From positions 6,386,001-6,450,000 of the forward strand of contig JAGUCH010000005.1 of the NCBI GenBank assembly GCA_019096065.1: a DNA stretch of 64,000 nt, read 5' to 3'. Source of the DNA: Paracyclopina nana (taxonomy: Eukaryota > Arthropoda > Copepoda > Cyclopoida > Cyclopettidae). Below the pieces are notes generated by a model. That model had not been told where the DNA came from and made no database searches. It saw nothing but the letters and a program-made list of their open reading frames with translations. Positions 1 through 12,395 of the stretch are shown here, piece after piece; positions within the stretch are counted from its first letter, which is position 1, and each line of letters begins with the position of its first letter. A program made the position numbers and the translations under genes.

Positions 1-1450
1 AGAACATGTGCTCGGCCAAGATCTTGATCAGGTCCTGCACAAGGAACTCGAGTCCGTCAATGACATCCTTAAAAAGTCCGCTGTAGTGCTCATCGCCGAA
101 CTTTGCCAACTCGAGCTGCAAGTAGAGAGGAATGCCAGACCAGGAGTTGATCACGTCCACGAGGTACTGAGAGGAGTTCAAGATGAGGCAGTATTTCGCG
201 CTCAAAGGGTAGTTCTGCTCCTGGCGAACGATCTGAGCTAGCCGGAGGCGCATGTCTTCCAAAAGATCCGACTGGAGCTGCACAAATTGAAGCTGACAAT
301 CAACGGACAAGTGCTTGAACCGGTTGGTGATGGACTGGAGCAAGACCACAAAGGTCTCCGTGCACTTGGACACCTCACTCTGCGTCAGTGACTGCGTCCA
401 GGACTGCTCATCCAGCATCATGTCGTCGATCTTGGCAAAGGCGAACTTGCGCTCGAGCGTGAGCCACCGCTGAAATATGCTCGGCTGCAGCAGAACGACC
501 AACGGGAGAATGTCCGCGTCCACGTTGAGGTTGAAGAACTCTTGCGAGAACGCGAGGATTTCGTCAATCATGTGGCTGAGAGTGATGTCGTCGTACATGA
601 TGGCCACGATGTCTTTCTGCAGCTTTTTCAGCACCTGCGACCCAAGGCCATGCGTGAAACGCTGAAAGCTCGACCCAGACTTGTCCACGGGTTGGACCAC
701 GAGCTGGAAGAACCTCCGCGAGCCCTTGAGCCAAGAGCCAACCTGCTGCAGGTACCACTCCGGCTTGATGGGGTTGTTGGTCTTCTTCGACCCGAAAAAG
801 TGGAACTTGAAGCGCTTCTTCAAAGGCCGCAAAATCACCAACGCCGGATCCACGTTGGTCAGCTCGAACTGCTTGCAAATCTTGTCGGGCAGCTGAAGCT
901 GGTCGAGGACGCCGTAGACTGCCTGGAGCTTCTTCTTGTTGCCGGCATCGTGGATGCCGTCCTCCTCCTCGTCCAGGCCAAGGACGCATTTGGGGTAGTT
1001 GAGCGCCTCAAGGTCAGCTTCGAGCTCTAGCTCGAGGCCTGGCATCACGGAGGATCTGAGGTGAATCAAGGACTGCAGCGCGTAATTTCTTAGATTCAGG
1101 CATGACGAGTCGATCAAGGCTTCGACTAGGGAAACCAGGATCTGGTGACAAGCCATGAGAAGGTCATGGTCCTTTTTGCACGCTTTCGTCTTTTCCAGTG
1201 TCTTGGCAATCACACTCAACCAGAGGACATGCTGGTGACCTCGATCTAAGGCCACCAAGTCGTCGATGTCCAAGGGCGTCGGATTTAAGTCCTGGAATGA
1301 CTCCGACTTGGCTAGCAACTCGTCAATTTTTTTCAACGCTTCTTCAGCCTCGTTGATTTTCTCCTTTATTTTCTCCAGAGCTGTCGTAGTTGAGGCTGTC
1401 GAGGATGAGGTGGCCACTGAAGGCTCTTCAGAATGTTGAGTTGACAACAT
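1..1450 (-). CDS. RINT1: RINT1/TIP20-family vesicle tethering protein, 5' part (3' end outside window)
   Basis: An uninterrupted minus-strand frame runs from an ATG at 1450 to the window edge, about 483 codons with no intron. The N-terminal 50 residues are Ser/Thr-rich and then coiled-coil-like (EKIKEKINEAEEALKK). From about residue 200 the conserved RINT1/TIP1 region is recognisable: FKFHFFGSKKTN, KPEWYLQQVGSW, IMYDDITLSHMIDE, FQRWLTLERKFA and TETFVVLLQSITNRFK, collinear with animal RINT1. RINT1 is a subunit of the NRZ/Dsl1 complex (with ZW10 and NBAS), which tethers Golgi-derived COPI vesicles at the ER; that role is family knowledge. The C-terminal part of the family domain must lie left of base 1. 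No TATA box was seen upstream. Identity is strong; the start is the first in-frame ATG. Confidence 0.9.
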   Translation of the reverse strand, partial: MLSTQHSEEPSVATSSSTASTTTALEKIKEKINEAEEALKKIDELLAKSESFQDLNPTPLDIDDLVALDRGHQHVLWLSVIAKTLEKTKACKKDHDLLMACHQILVSLVEALIDSSCLNLRNYALQSLIHLRSSVMPGLELELEADLEALNYPKCVLGLDEEEDGIHDAGNKKKLQAVYGVLDQLQLPDKICKQFELTNVDPALVILRPLKKRFKFHFFGSKKTNNPIKPEWYLQQVGSWLKGSRRFFQLVVQPVDKSGSSFQRFTHGLGSQVLKKLQKDIVAIMYDDITLSHMIDEILAFSQEFFNLNVDADILPLVVLLQPSIFQRWLTLERKFAFAKIDDMMLDEQSWTQSLTQSEVSKCTETFVVLLQSITNRFKHLSVDCQLQFVQLQSDLLEDMRLRLAQIVRQEQNYPLSAKYCLILNSSQYLVDVINSWSGIPLYLQLELAKFGDEHYSGLFKDVIDGLEFLVQDLIKILAEHMF

Positions 1451-4127
1451 GCCTCAATTTGGCTACGTCAACTAGTTGTTTACATTTCAAATTGCAATTG
1501 GCGGAAAGATTATTTTGTGATGCACGCAGCCTCTCCAAAGTAATCTCTATTCGTAGATGCTGATGAGCCCTAAAAATTGGCGTTTCAGAGAAAAGGCCTA
1601 ACATACTAATTAATGTACTTCATTTCATTCAAAGATTAGAACTTACAAGGGAAAAAGTACATTGTGAAAAAATGAAAAAAATTACACCAGAAGAATCTTG
1701 CTCAATTTTGCTCCAAAGATACCCCCAAAAAACACATTTCAGCCCCTGGAGCAAAGTGGGCATGCATGACAGCAGCTTTTAGCCCACTCTCTGAGACACC
1801 CATAGAGGGCCCAACAATGCACAGGAAATGGGGAAATAAAAGTTGATTCATATGGCAGTGAGAGGGGTCCAAAGTTTTACTACACAAGACATTCCCAAAA
1901 CTTTGAGGTCCATATGTCCCCTCCCTGGGGTCCAAGGGCAAAACCGTTTGGCACAGTGACTACCTAGGGGTAGACCTTCCAAATGGTCCATAACATTTTC
2001 AGAAAGCTCTCGGGCTCACTTTATGGATTATTCAATAGAGTTAGTCAGTACCCCTTCAGCTCTGTGCAATTCCAGTATTTTTTCTTATTAAGTATAGAGA
2101 TCAGTCAAAGGCTATTTTATTACTCTTCGTTTTCATGGATTAAATCCATCTGCCAGTTTTAAGATTCAAGTTTCAGGTTTGTTTGAAGCATTGGCACCAG
2201 CAAATAAGTCACAAATGCTGTCTTCAGTGGGACACGTTGTGCCTACGCAGCTGTGGCAGTCGAAAAACTTCAAATTGGCTTTGCGAGCAATTCCGTCTTT
2301 GGAACCACGTTCTGGAGTAGCCACGCAGGGGCACCCATATCTTTTTGCCTGTAATCAAAATTTATGCCTGGCTGTTCTCCCAAATGGTTTTATGGCGGCA
2401 CGAAGAAAAAGAGGAACTATATGTATTCAGCCAGATAAAAGCTTCTTTGCAAATGCTAGCCTATGTAACGTTAATTCGCAAGCTGCTATGTTGTGCCGCT
2501 GTAATTATACCGCACGACATGGAAATGATCGTTGCTTGGGTAGAGAAGTTAGGAAAGGTTGACTATATTAAAATCCATTTGTAGTTTGACCAGAGTTTTC
2601 TGGCAGAAGCAGAAAGTTGGAGAGCAACTGGATTTGAATTTTGAGGAGGCTCCATCAGACGGCTGACCTGAATTGTTTTATATCCCTGATTCGCTCAACA
2701 GCTTGTGTGCGTGTTCGTCGTCGCAGCCACATGATCATTTCCCCCGTTGCCAAATTTCCTCGGTTGCTCTTTATGCTACAGTAGTGCACTTTTAAAAGAC
2801 TCCGATAAGAATTCGAGTCACGCTTAGCCAACTAGACCAGACTTCCCTGATGAACTGTGGTGGGGGAGAAATGCAAAACTTCTATGCGAACGGATCAATT
2901 TCATCGAAATCCAGGCAAATTACGGCGTAGTTCAGAGATTCAATATCTATTAGTAATAGTGGCCAAACTTGATTTTCGAGGGGCGCGCTGCTAAGCATCG
3001 TACTTTAACCCAAAGCTGCTTTGTTTTTAGCCCAATTTGGCTAGCTGCATGGTGAAGGTAGCTGCTACTGAATTGTGAGTGGCAGCAGTCGCTCCTCGAC
3101 ATTGCTGTGATGACCGCAAATGCTGGCTGATCCAGAGTACCATATGGAAAAATCATGACGTCGAGACGACATCTCTGAAAGATTGCGTCACACATTATTC
3201 AAGCTTGCATGTTACACGCGTGGTTTCATTATCATAACACGATCCAGACGATGAAGACCAAGAACATGGTAAAGCTGAAAAAGATTCCCATTTGGGTGGA
3301 GAAGACGCAGTTGTGGTGCTACGAAAAAATACTGCTCGTTCAGCTCGTCGCCATGTTGGCCATCGAGCCGCTCGTCGCTAAACTGTAATCAGGGTAATTA
3401 TATTTACATCCGCTTTTATTGAGGCTAACGCAAAAAGCCAGACAACGTGAAATAAGGCCATAAATAGGGGTCGGAAAGCCATTGTCGTTGGCGATGTTGG
3501 AAAAACTGAGAAATATGCCGCGAGCAAATTTGCTGACAAGTTTCTCATTTAGACTAATAAAGAATGTTTTACCGCTTCAGATCACACTTTCACGGAATCC
3601 CTGCTTATGTAACTCTCGATCGACTGAAGAAAAACCTTGGCACGAAGACTCGCCACTTTCAACTACGGCTTTGAAACTGGATGTTATAGTCATAAGAAAT
3701 ACAGGAATAACTACCGCATGAATCCTTTATTCGTGGGTGATCGAGAGATATAAATCCCTGAGCAGCTGTTGATATCTGGGAGCAAAGTAATCCCCCATTT
3801 AGGGAACACGTGGGAAAGGTTTGGATCGCTTTTTGGCTCTGGCAGCCACCGATATGCAAGTCTACCGATAGCAGCGGAGCTGTGAACGGCCATAAATGAT
3901 GGCCAAAGTTGCGGTTGCCACGAGAAACCACTGGCCTTTGCACATCGAAAAATGTTCGAGAGATGGAACAAGTTTCTTCAAAGCGAGCAGTTACTTTTCT
4001 AATCAAAGTTTAACCACGCGGCGGCCGCTCCGTCAAAGAAAAGATCAAAGGCCTTTGGCACAGAGTGTGACCCACATTTTCTCAGTCAAGTTATTTTGGC
4101 GCATATTAGTATTTCCCATGGGAGTTA
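1451..4127. other. Intergenic region between RINT1 and TTC39, mostly featureless
   Basis: AT-rich DNA without a convincing gene. The one suspicious patch is minus 3390-3235. After a good acceptor (ccctgattacag) the frame reads FSDERLDGQHGDELNEQYFF, and a second acceptor (ttttttcgtag) at about 3339 opens a short hydrophobic reading ending FFSFTMFLVFIVWIVL and a stop. It could be the last exon of a small membrane protein, but all three frames on both strands are open here, so I do not call a gene. Short open frames elsewhere in the stretch have no family resemblance or splice context. Confidence 0.5.
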
Positions 4128-7100
4128 TTATTGGAGCATTGATGGCTGGTGGTCAATGACCGAGTAGTATTTGAGAGCCGAGTGGATGCGCACCGTGAGC
4201 CTGCTTTCGAAGTCGTAGTTCTGGTAGTTGTCCCGGGCCCGCTCCAAGTACAGGCAGCCCTCTTGCCGCGTCTGAAAATCGAAGACTGCACTAGCACAAC
4301 AATTCATCTGGTGCCAAGTCAGCATGCCAATAGAGAGCATCAATTATCGTTTACCTCGGGAGAGCGGCACAAGGTCATGCCCAGCTCGTAGGCCGCAAAA
4401 GCGGATGTGTGGACATCATCCGCGGCCTCCCCGGCCTTCATGGCCTTGATGTAGCTTTGCTTGGCCACGTCCAACTTGCCCGCGTTGCTGTACACCGATC
4501 CAAGAATTAATTGGCGAACTCCTTCCAAACTGCCCACGCGGATCCTTTCGCAGTCTGCAATCATGAGGTTTCATTAATTGTTATATCCGCTTCTTTCATT
4601 GACGATCTTTGAAGAGAAATTGGAGGAAGTCTACTTTATGTTCCTCGGGAAAAGCTGGCGCGGTTGAAATGTCGAGCTTTGGCCAAAGTTACGACTTGAA
4701 ACCGCCCTTTTCGTGTTCACTCCGCGAGCCTTTCCCATTAAAAGTACATTTCTTTTCTTATCGGCCCAATGTGCAGTACATGCGCATAGAAGGATTAGAT
4801 GTGCCAGAAAATAGTTGGCCGCTCCTGCTTTCGCCGTCACGGCTGCCTAATTTCATTGGAAACCTGAGAAAAAACAACTATGCTGCATATACTAGCATCA
4901 TCGGTTATGGACGTTGGAGCTAGTGACCTTTTTGCAGCGACGGCAAAAGTTTGGCAACGCTTCCAATCGCCAAAGTTATGCATGCGACTGCGATGGCATG
5001 TCCTCTAGATAATCAACGTCGATGCACGAGATTGCTCCTTTTTTCTAGTCCGTGGATGCACGCAGCAATAATGCATATTGTTTTGTCGCAGCAGGGCCAC
5101 ACTAAATACTGCCCACAGCCGCGAATAAAAGCGCACAACCGCGCAAAAATACTTAACGCTGCCAGGGGCCGTGCTTTTATGCGCTGCTCATCGTCGCAAG
5201 GCAACTTAGAGAGTGGACAAAAGTAAGCGCTGCGTTATCAACTGTCAATTTCAACACTGGTTCCTGAAGAAAGCGATCAAAGAAATCCGAGACAATTGCG
5301 TACCTTGATTTAGAATTTTAAAAAGATGAGCATGTCGAAGGAAAAATGAGAAATTCCGCCAAATTGCCAAATTCTCATTTTGCCACCATTTTTCACCTTT
5401 CTTTTTTGAGATCTTCTTAGGCACAAAACTAGCTCAAATCATTGAGAATTGATGCAAAGAGGTTATCTTTAAAATGAAACAGTTTCCATGGGGGAAAGTA
5501 GTAGAACAGCCAATTTTGCCCACTTTCAGGATTCTGTAACTTTTGTTTAACGTCGGTTTTGACTATTTGCCGGACGCGGCCTGTTGGAAAAAACTAGTTA
5601 AGCGTGTGCTTTTATAAACGGTCCGCCGTTATATCGTTTTGCGGATTGGGTTTGTCATGATGAACGCTCATTGACGCGTTTTGAAATCTCATGCGGGAAT
5701 TAGTGCGTGTTTATGCGCGATCGTGCGCGTTTGCGGGCAGCATTTAGAGCGGGCGGCCTCCAATTGTCGCTGCTGCGGATCGCTCGCTCCATTACGGACA
5801 AATATTGACTCTCTCGAATTTGACGATACGGAAGTTTTTCTCACCTATCTGAATGGTGGCATGGGAATGCTTGAGACAGGCGCCCAGCGCGTTCCACAGG
5901 TACAGCAGCTCGTAGGCGAGGAGCAGGCAGTAGGCCCGGTCCACCGCGGCCGCGTCCTCCACCATCTTTTGGGCCCTGCGCAGCAAGAAACGCTCCAAAT
6001 GGTGGCCCGACCTCCGCGCCAGCCTCGGCGTCTCCGCGGCCAGATCCAGGCAGCGCCTCACCTCCCCGCTGGCGCCGAGGCAAACTGCAATCGCGAGATT
6101 GAACGAGATTAGCGAGACAAAGCGACGGCTGCGCGATCAACCTGCGGAGAGGTAGCAGTAGAAGCTCTTGGACCATCTGGATTCCCTCTTGAGCTGCAGA
6201 AAGGCCCTCGAGGATTTGTCCCAATGCAGAAGCAGCACGTAGGACCAGCCCACCTCGTGCAGGCACAGCAGTCGCACTTCGCGCTGCGCTGAAGCCTCCA
6301 ACGCCCTCTCGTACGAGGTCAGGGCCGAGCAAAAGTTGGACTGCAACGGAAAAGGCACTTTTTCATCGCAAAATTGTCGGGGTCACCACTTGGCGTCGCT
6401 CAAAATGCTCATCGCTCTCAAAAATCTTCCGCATCGCATGGCAATCCTTCACTACCGTCGGGAAGCCGGAATGGGATCTAGCGGGGCTAGAAATTGCCGT
6501 GACGGACCAGGAACAGCATCTATAGTCGCCATTCCCGTTCCGTACCCCAGGAGATCCTATTCCGGTTCCGTCACGGCAGTTTCTTATGCCTGTAGATTCT
6601 GTTCCGGTTCCGCAGCAGATTCTTAATTTTGTCGTCGGTTTTCGCGAGCTGCCATGGCTCTTTAAAAAGCACGCTTAAAGCCCAGCAGCAGCAGCGAGCC
6701 TTTTTAAATCCATGCCATTAAAGAAAGTGTCATGATGAAAGCGACAATTGAAAGCGGCAGGCGATCCCGGCAGTCTTAAGCGCATCGCAAAAGATTTGTG
6801 GCTGATGCCATGCATCGAGGCCTGGCCGCCATTCAGGATATAGTATGACGCACTTAAAATGGGAATCAGGAATTGTTAGCTCAGCCTCAAGTTCTACTGC
6901 AATGCGGCTTGGAATAACTTTTTTTCGGCCATGCTAGCTTTGGCCACGCCGCCCTGGCTTCTTCATAAAGGAATTTTGAGCTCTCTCTCTTTGCTGGTGG
7001 GGCTGAAAAAGTTGCATTTCCGCCATCACTCACGCAACAAGAAGGTGTGCGTTGAAAAATGGCTCCTGCCACGACTGTTTTCGACGGGGAAAAAATGGAT

Positions 7101-10100
7101 CCATGGTGTATTGTAATCGACTCATGCATAAGCGCAATATTCTGCTGCCGCTTCAATTTACCATCCGCACGCGCGCGCGGCCATTTCTCAAGAAAATGTA
7201 TCGATTTGAGCCGAAAACTTTCTACCATTCAGCGAGTTGTTCAAACAGCATTACGATTTTATCAAGAGTTGACAAGGACATGTCAGAAACCTCACACGCC
7301 CTTGGGAATGCTGACGTAATGCCTTCAAAAATATCAAAACTCTGCAGCAGAGCCAGGCAGCTCTTTTTTGCTGGCAAACAAAGAATTCCTGAGTTAACAA
7401 TTTCCTCGCTCCTGCTGATTTAAGACCCGGACGAGTGTGTGTGTGTCTCTTGTGAACTCTTTTATGTGCCAGCCAGAACTTTGTAATCCAATTAGCAATG
7501 AAATGGGTAAAGTTGAGAAACAGCACACCTTATTCTACCATATCTTAACACGCGCAGAGGAAAATGGCCGTTTCATCATAAATCTCGCCCCACTAATAAT
7601 CTAATGGCTTTAATTAAATCCCCGTACGGCTTAATCAAAACTGAGAAGCACGAGCATGGAGAAATTGAAATGAGTCTGCAAGACAAATTGAATTCCTTTT
7701 TTGCCATCAAGGAGGTACCTAATTGAATTAGCTGCTAAATAATGGAGGAAATTGGTTACGCGCCCGAGTCATTAATTCCCTACCTTCAGCCTGTCGACCC
7801 TTCCCTGGAAGAAAAGGAACAGAGCAGCCTCGGAAAATTCGCCTTTGGACGAGTCAATCAGTCTCTGAGCCGCGTCCGCGCCAGACCTCACGTTCGATCC
7901 GTCAAGCCCGAAAAATGGACGCACGATGGTGTGAAACCACAACAATGCCAATCTAGAGACAAGGAGAAGAAAAAAAAGAGTCGTTTGTCATTTCTGCTCA
8001 AGTGGATGAAAAATTGCAAGGCAGACATGCTTTTTTCAACTACGCTATATGCCAAGGCTTTTGCCTCATTTTCCTTTCCTGAGTTTATGCTATGCTCTAG
8101 CGGGATTGAGCTGGTTTTGGTTGCGCTGGACTCGGTGGCTTGGTGGCAAATTGGACCCAACAATGGCTGTGCGTGAGTCATTTTGCTGACTTGGGCAGAA
8201 AAAGTGTTGACAAAAAGAAAGACCTTGCTAAGCTGTGAAATCCCCCTTGCGTGGACTGATTTTCCGTTATGGCAGTTCAAAAAGTGTCCAGGCTAAGGTT
8301 GAAAACAAGACAGATGCACTTTCTTGTTGTGTAGTATTTTTGCACTGTATGCATCTGGTGCACTTTCAACACAATGCTTTTAAAAAGCTATCTTGTCCGT
8401 CATCATCATTGTGGAGAAGAAGTTGGCAAAAACATGGCAGGGGCTCCCTTTTTTCAGGTTTTTTCCCATAGGGACCTGTGCTGGGCTGAGGAGATTCTCG
8501 CATGAGTGAAAGGGGGATATGCCAGGAGGAAACGTGGAAGGAAACTTGTTTTTGTCGTCACTTCATCCACTTTACAGCCACTGGATCTCAGGGGAGTGGG
8601 GAAGCAGCCTCTATATCCTTTCAACTAGGGCACTTTTACTTACGTGGCGAGAGGACCTCGCATGTCTGAGCCCTGCCTAGAGAAAAGCAGGGCTTGGATG
8701 CCGGTCTGGCGGTCCCCCTCGAAGCCAAGGAAGTGGATCACGTTCAACAACTTGGGAGGCAACAAGGAGACGGCCAAGTGGAACAGGCCGTAGCCGAAGC
8801 TCACGGCCGCCATCAGCCTTTTAATCGTGGCAGGCGGAATCAGGCTGAAAGAGAAAACTGACACGTTCAAAAGCTTTTTCCATGAGATGGCGATGCTGCC
8901 TTAGGGTAATGTAAATTTCAGAGAGAGTGGTCAGAAGGTTGCAAAATGCAGACAAAGAAGGCCTAATTTGGCAGGGAGGCCAAAAAAAGGCTGGCATAAC
9001 TTTTGTGCCTACTCCCAACTCTTTCCCCTTTAATTTGTCCTTGAGCCAATGAAGTTGGTTGACCAAGTTTCAAAAGTAGCTGTGGTGACACGTACGTACG
9101 CGTACGCGTCGCATCGCAAAACAATCAGCAGCAGCAGCATCATTACCCGGAGGACTCCAAGTTGGTCGTTGGCAGTGCAGTCAGGTCCGAAGGTTTTTGC
9201 GCCGCGTTGAACAGGTTAAGCGGGACGCTCATGCTATGAGTCACCCGGTGGTGAGCATTTGTCGATCCAATGGACGGGATTTCTTTGATTGGACTTCCAT
9301 TATTGGAGCTCGAGGAGCTCGACGTGCTCGTTGAGTTGGCCACCGAGTTAATGCCAGAGCCAGCTGATTGCATTTGATGCGAAGGCGGTGGAGGAGCTGA
9401 AATTACATACGCTCAGTTAAAAACACCGTTCTCCGCAGCAGTAAAGGAGTTTACGCAAATAACAAAACAACCATTAGGGCGGAGATCACGAAGAAAGTTT
9501 GGCACCAATTATGCTTTTTTGCCGCGGCCACAAAGAAAAAGTTTCTCCATGCTGCTTACGAGAAATTCAATTATCGCCGGTCAAAGTTTCGAATTACGCG
9601 GCGGGTGACGTTTCGCTGCAATGAAAGTGGCTGTTAATTACCAATGGAGTTGCCTCCCAGACCGACTCGCTTGATATAGAGCCGCCTTATATCCGTATAC
9701 GTTCTCTGGTAGATTTTCCAGGCTCTCCGTAGAACCCAAGCCCCTTTCATGTACGATCCCCAGTCCTGTCAATAATGAAAGCGGTGAAATTGCAACACTC
9801 AAGGCTTGCACTCACTTGGTTGATAAAGTTGAGGATGGCGGACAAGACTAGACAGTCTGCGAGAATGATTTGCTGCTCCAATTTCAAGGCTGCTGCCCGC
9901 TGCTTGGCCTGGAACAACAGCAGAATTTGGGCCTTTTTAGGTTGAATGCCGTAGCACAGTGTGTAAACGAAAAGCATTGCAGCGCAGGGAAATCCAGGCT
10001 TATGGCTATGAGATTTACTTGCTTCAAATAGGATTTGCAGCTAGATGAAACACGCATCTTTCCAGGGCCATTTACGGCCAGCAAAAATTGTTAAATGCCA

Positions 10101-11132
10101 CATGCAGCAACTTTTTCCCGGCCATAAAAGGAAATCCAAGTTTTCCCCGATTGGCGGGGCCAAATTTTTATTTTAGGCAACATTTCCTCTGTGGAATGGT
10201 GGAGCCAGCTCGAGCCAAGTGACTTACGCATTGAGAGGCCGATTTTTCAGCCGCATTCATGCCCCATATTTTGGACTTCATCGACTGAAAACTGGAGAAG
10301 GATGGCGACCACGACAGGTTGGATGAGCATCGTTTCTCCATGGCCCTCAAGGTTGTCAAGGACATTGCCATCTTTTCCTCTTCGAAAGTCATCAGAGCGT
10401 TCTGAAGTGAAAGTACCAGGATGACTTCTGAGAGCCAATAAAATCGCCTTCTTTTTGCTGGCATAAAGCACTGAGTGAAAAGGATTACTGTAAATAGCCG
10501 CGGCACAATTTCGCGGACCATTCCCGATCTGTAAGGAGCCCGTAAATCCTGCCATGATGATGCCATTAAATCAGTTATAGTACTGCTTTCTTCCAAAAGA
10601 GAAAGCTAACAAATCATAAATTGGAAAGCAGCTCTAAACCTATATATGTCCTCAGCGTTGTGACAGTGATTGAAGGCAAACTTTTTTCTCTTCTCGGCCT
10701 TTTTGCAAAACACAACATATGTGAGTTGCTTTGTCACAAAAATCCTAGCCGTTCCATCAACTTTTTTGTCTGTGCGTGAGCCTGGCTACCGAAAAAAGAG
10801 GCAGTAATCGAAGTTTTTCCGCACGTGAAATTGAAGGGCTTCTTCGCAAAAATGCTGGTAAAAGGAGAAGAAAGGCTTCTTCTTACGATAAATGTGAGAT
10901 AGCAAAATCCAGCCTGTCGGTGAATGCACGAGGAGTCGACCCTGAGCAAATTCTGAGCCTCTTCCACTCGGTTGTTAATGGCCATTTGCACCCCTCGGGC
11001 GGCCAACTGCCAACCTGCCAAACCGGACAAGTCTTCTGCTGTGGCTGACTCATCCAAAATGAGGTTTTCATCGGCGAAGAACTCGTCCTCCTCTTCATCA
11101 GAGTAGCATTCTTCCGCTATCGGAGTTGCCAT
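4128..11132 (-). CDS. TTC39: Tetratricopeptide repeat protein 39 (TTC39 family), complete 11-exon gene
   Basis: Coding exons (minus): 11132-10887, 10401-10228, 9908-9816, 9765-9642, 9396-9147, 8844-8644, 7952-7784, 6340-6142, 6084-5845, 4554-4355, 4271-4128. All junctions are GT-AG and phases agree, giving 679 codons, close to human TTC39B (about 680). Diagnostic segments in order: GWQLAARGVQMAINNRVEEA, ALMTFEEEKMAMSLTTLR, LKLEQQIILADCLVLSAIL, YMKGAWVLRRAWKIYQ, SFGYGLFHLAVSLLPPK, LALLWFHTIVRPFFGLDG, EGCLYLERARDNYQNYDF. Exon 5 encodes a Ser-rich linker (about residues 213-295) at the position where TTC39 proteins vary. Mammalian TTC39B is linked to HDL and LXR turnover; the function here is not known. 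Intron 7 carries a palindromic repeat (6461-6624). The start is an ATG followed by an acidic N-terminus, typical of the family. Confidence 0.92.
6461..6624. repeat. Palindromic foldback-like repeat in TTC39 intron 7
   Basis: A 164-bp near-palindrome. AGAAATTGCCGTGACGGA (6489-6506) is mirrored by TCCGTCACGGCAGTTTCT (6567-6584) with one mismatch. Outward and inward of this core both arms repeat a degenerate unit of the type GGAACCGGAACAGAATCT (for example ATTCCGGTTCCGTC and TTCTGTTCCGGTTCCG on the right arm). No clear target-site duplication was found. It resembles a small version of the other inverted-array elements in the window. Confidence 0.7.
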
Positions 11133-12287
11133 GACGTTTTGCCTGGAGGTAATGAAAAAATATTGAGTTGAGGAATTTGACTTGTCTCAGGGCCGCCGAA
11201 GAACAAAAAACATCTGATCCCATTCCAGCTCTGTATACAGTGCCTTCTGTTCAGCTTCCTAATCGAGATACTCCCAAGGGACGAGCACCTAACGTGGAAT
11301 GTCAATTCGTCTTGATGCAGCAGCATTAAAAGCTGGGCTAACTTCAACAAGAAGAAGAGAAAGTCTGCAAATAAATCCTCCATTCCACTCACTGCTGCTT
11401 TTTTGTACAAATTAGTAGCACGCCATGGCTTCACATAAACACTGAGCGCTTTATAGATGGTTGCTAAAAGCATAGCTCCTATAGTACGAAGCATGCTAGA
11501 TTTTCAATCTATTTCCGCGAAATACGTCAATTTTGTATTGAGAAAATCTAAGTTAGGTGTAGTAAAAGTTTCTTCAGCTGGGGAAGTGAGCTACCGTTCC
11601 ATAGGCCCAAATGGAATTTTGAGCTCTTATTCATTCCAGTAATGGCTTTCTCTTTTGTATTTCTCGTAACAGCGGAAGTTTTGCACTTACTCCGTGGGTT
11701 CAAGAAAGTGCGAGATCCCCCTTACAAATCAATCTCACGCTGGGTAACTTGTATTTTTTCGTCCCTTCAACCCTGGAGCTCTTCATTTTCTGGGATTACT
11801 TTGAGTGGGCTTCCTCTCTTCTTCATCATCACCGTTTGCATAATAAGGCAAACACAAAGTGGCCATGAGAAGCAAAATATTTCTGCAGCATACCCAATGT
11901 TTTGGCCTGATGCTAATTAGCAGTTGCAAGAGAATTCGCACGCACGTTCATGGATGAATGTCAATGATATTGCATGTTTTGACGACTCTATGGAGGCAGG
12001 AAACGCAATTGCTCGTAAAAACAAATGCAAAGCATTTACCATGATATGATGATGAAGCGTATGTCTTGCTGCTCCACATACTATAGCACAATATATGCAA
12101 TATTACTATTGAGAAAATGAAAGATTCAGATGAGGCATATCAGATGTTCCACGATACTTTGCAGTTTGTGCATATGCTTAAGTGCGTAGTGGCACTGTCA
12201 ACTTTTTGATTGAAACATAGTACATTTACATATTCATAACATGTGAAGCAGTGCTTGAATTGTTCAAGCAATGCATAAATTGTTAAT

Positions 12288-12395
12288 GTACCGATTGAGT
12301 CATGAGAAACGCAATGCGCTGGCTGCACTGCTGCACTAAATAAACCGGCCGAATTGGCCATAGCGCTTACCCGGTTTTGATGACTCAATCGGTAC
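12288..12395. repeat. Short inverted-repeat element (MITE-like hairpin)
   Basis: GTACCGATTGAGTCATGA at 12288-12305 is mirrored by TGATGACTCAATCGGTAC at 12378-12395, 17 of 18 positions matching, with a 72-base spacer. Each arm contains TGAGTCA, the AP-1 (Jun/Fos) core. It could be a miniature transposon remnant or a paired binding site; nothing else supports either. Confidence 0.55.

Noticed and set aside
564-989. A 141-codon minus-strand frame rich in Arg/Pro/Gly
   Set aside because: It is an alternate frame of the RINT1 coding exon; GC-rich coding keeps several frames open. The RINT1 frame is continuous and matches the family.
2179-2584. Overlapping plus-strand frames of 127 and 79 codons
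   Set aside because: No family resemblance, AT-rich composition, non-ATG start options and no splice context; likely chance.
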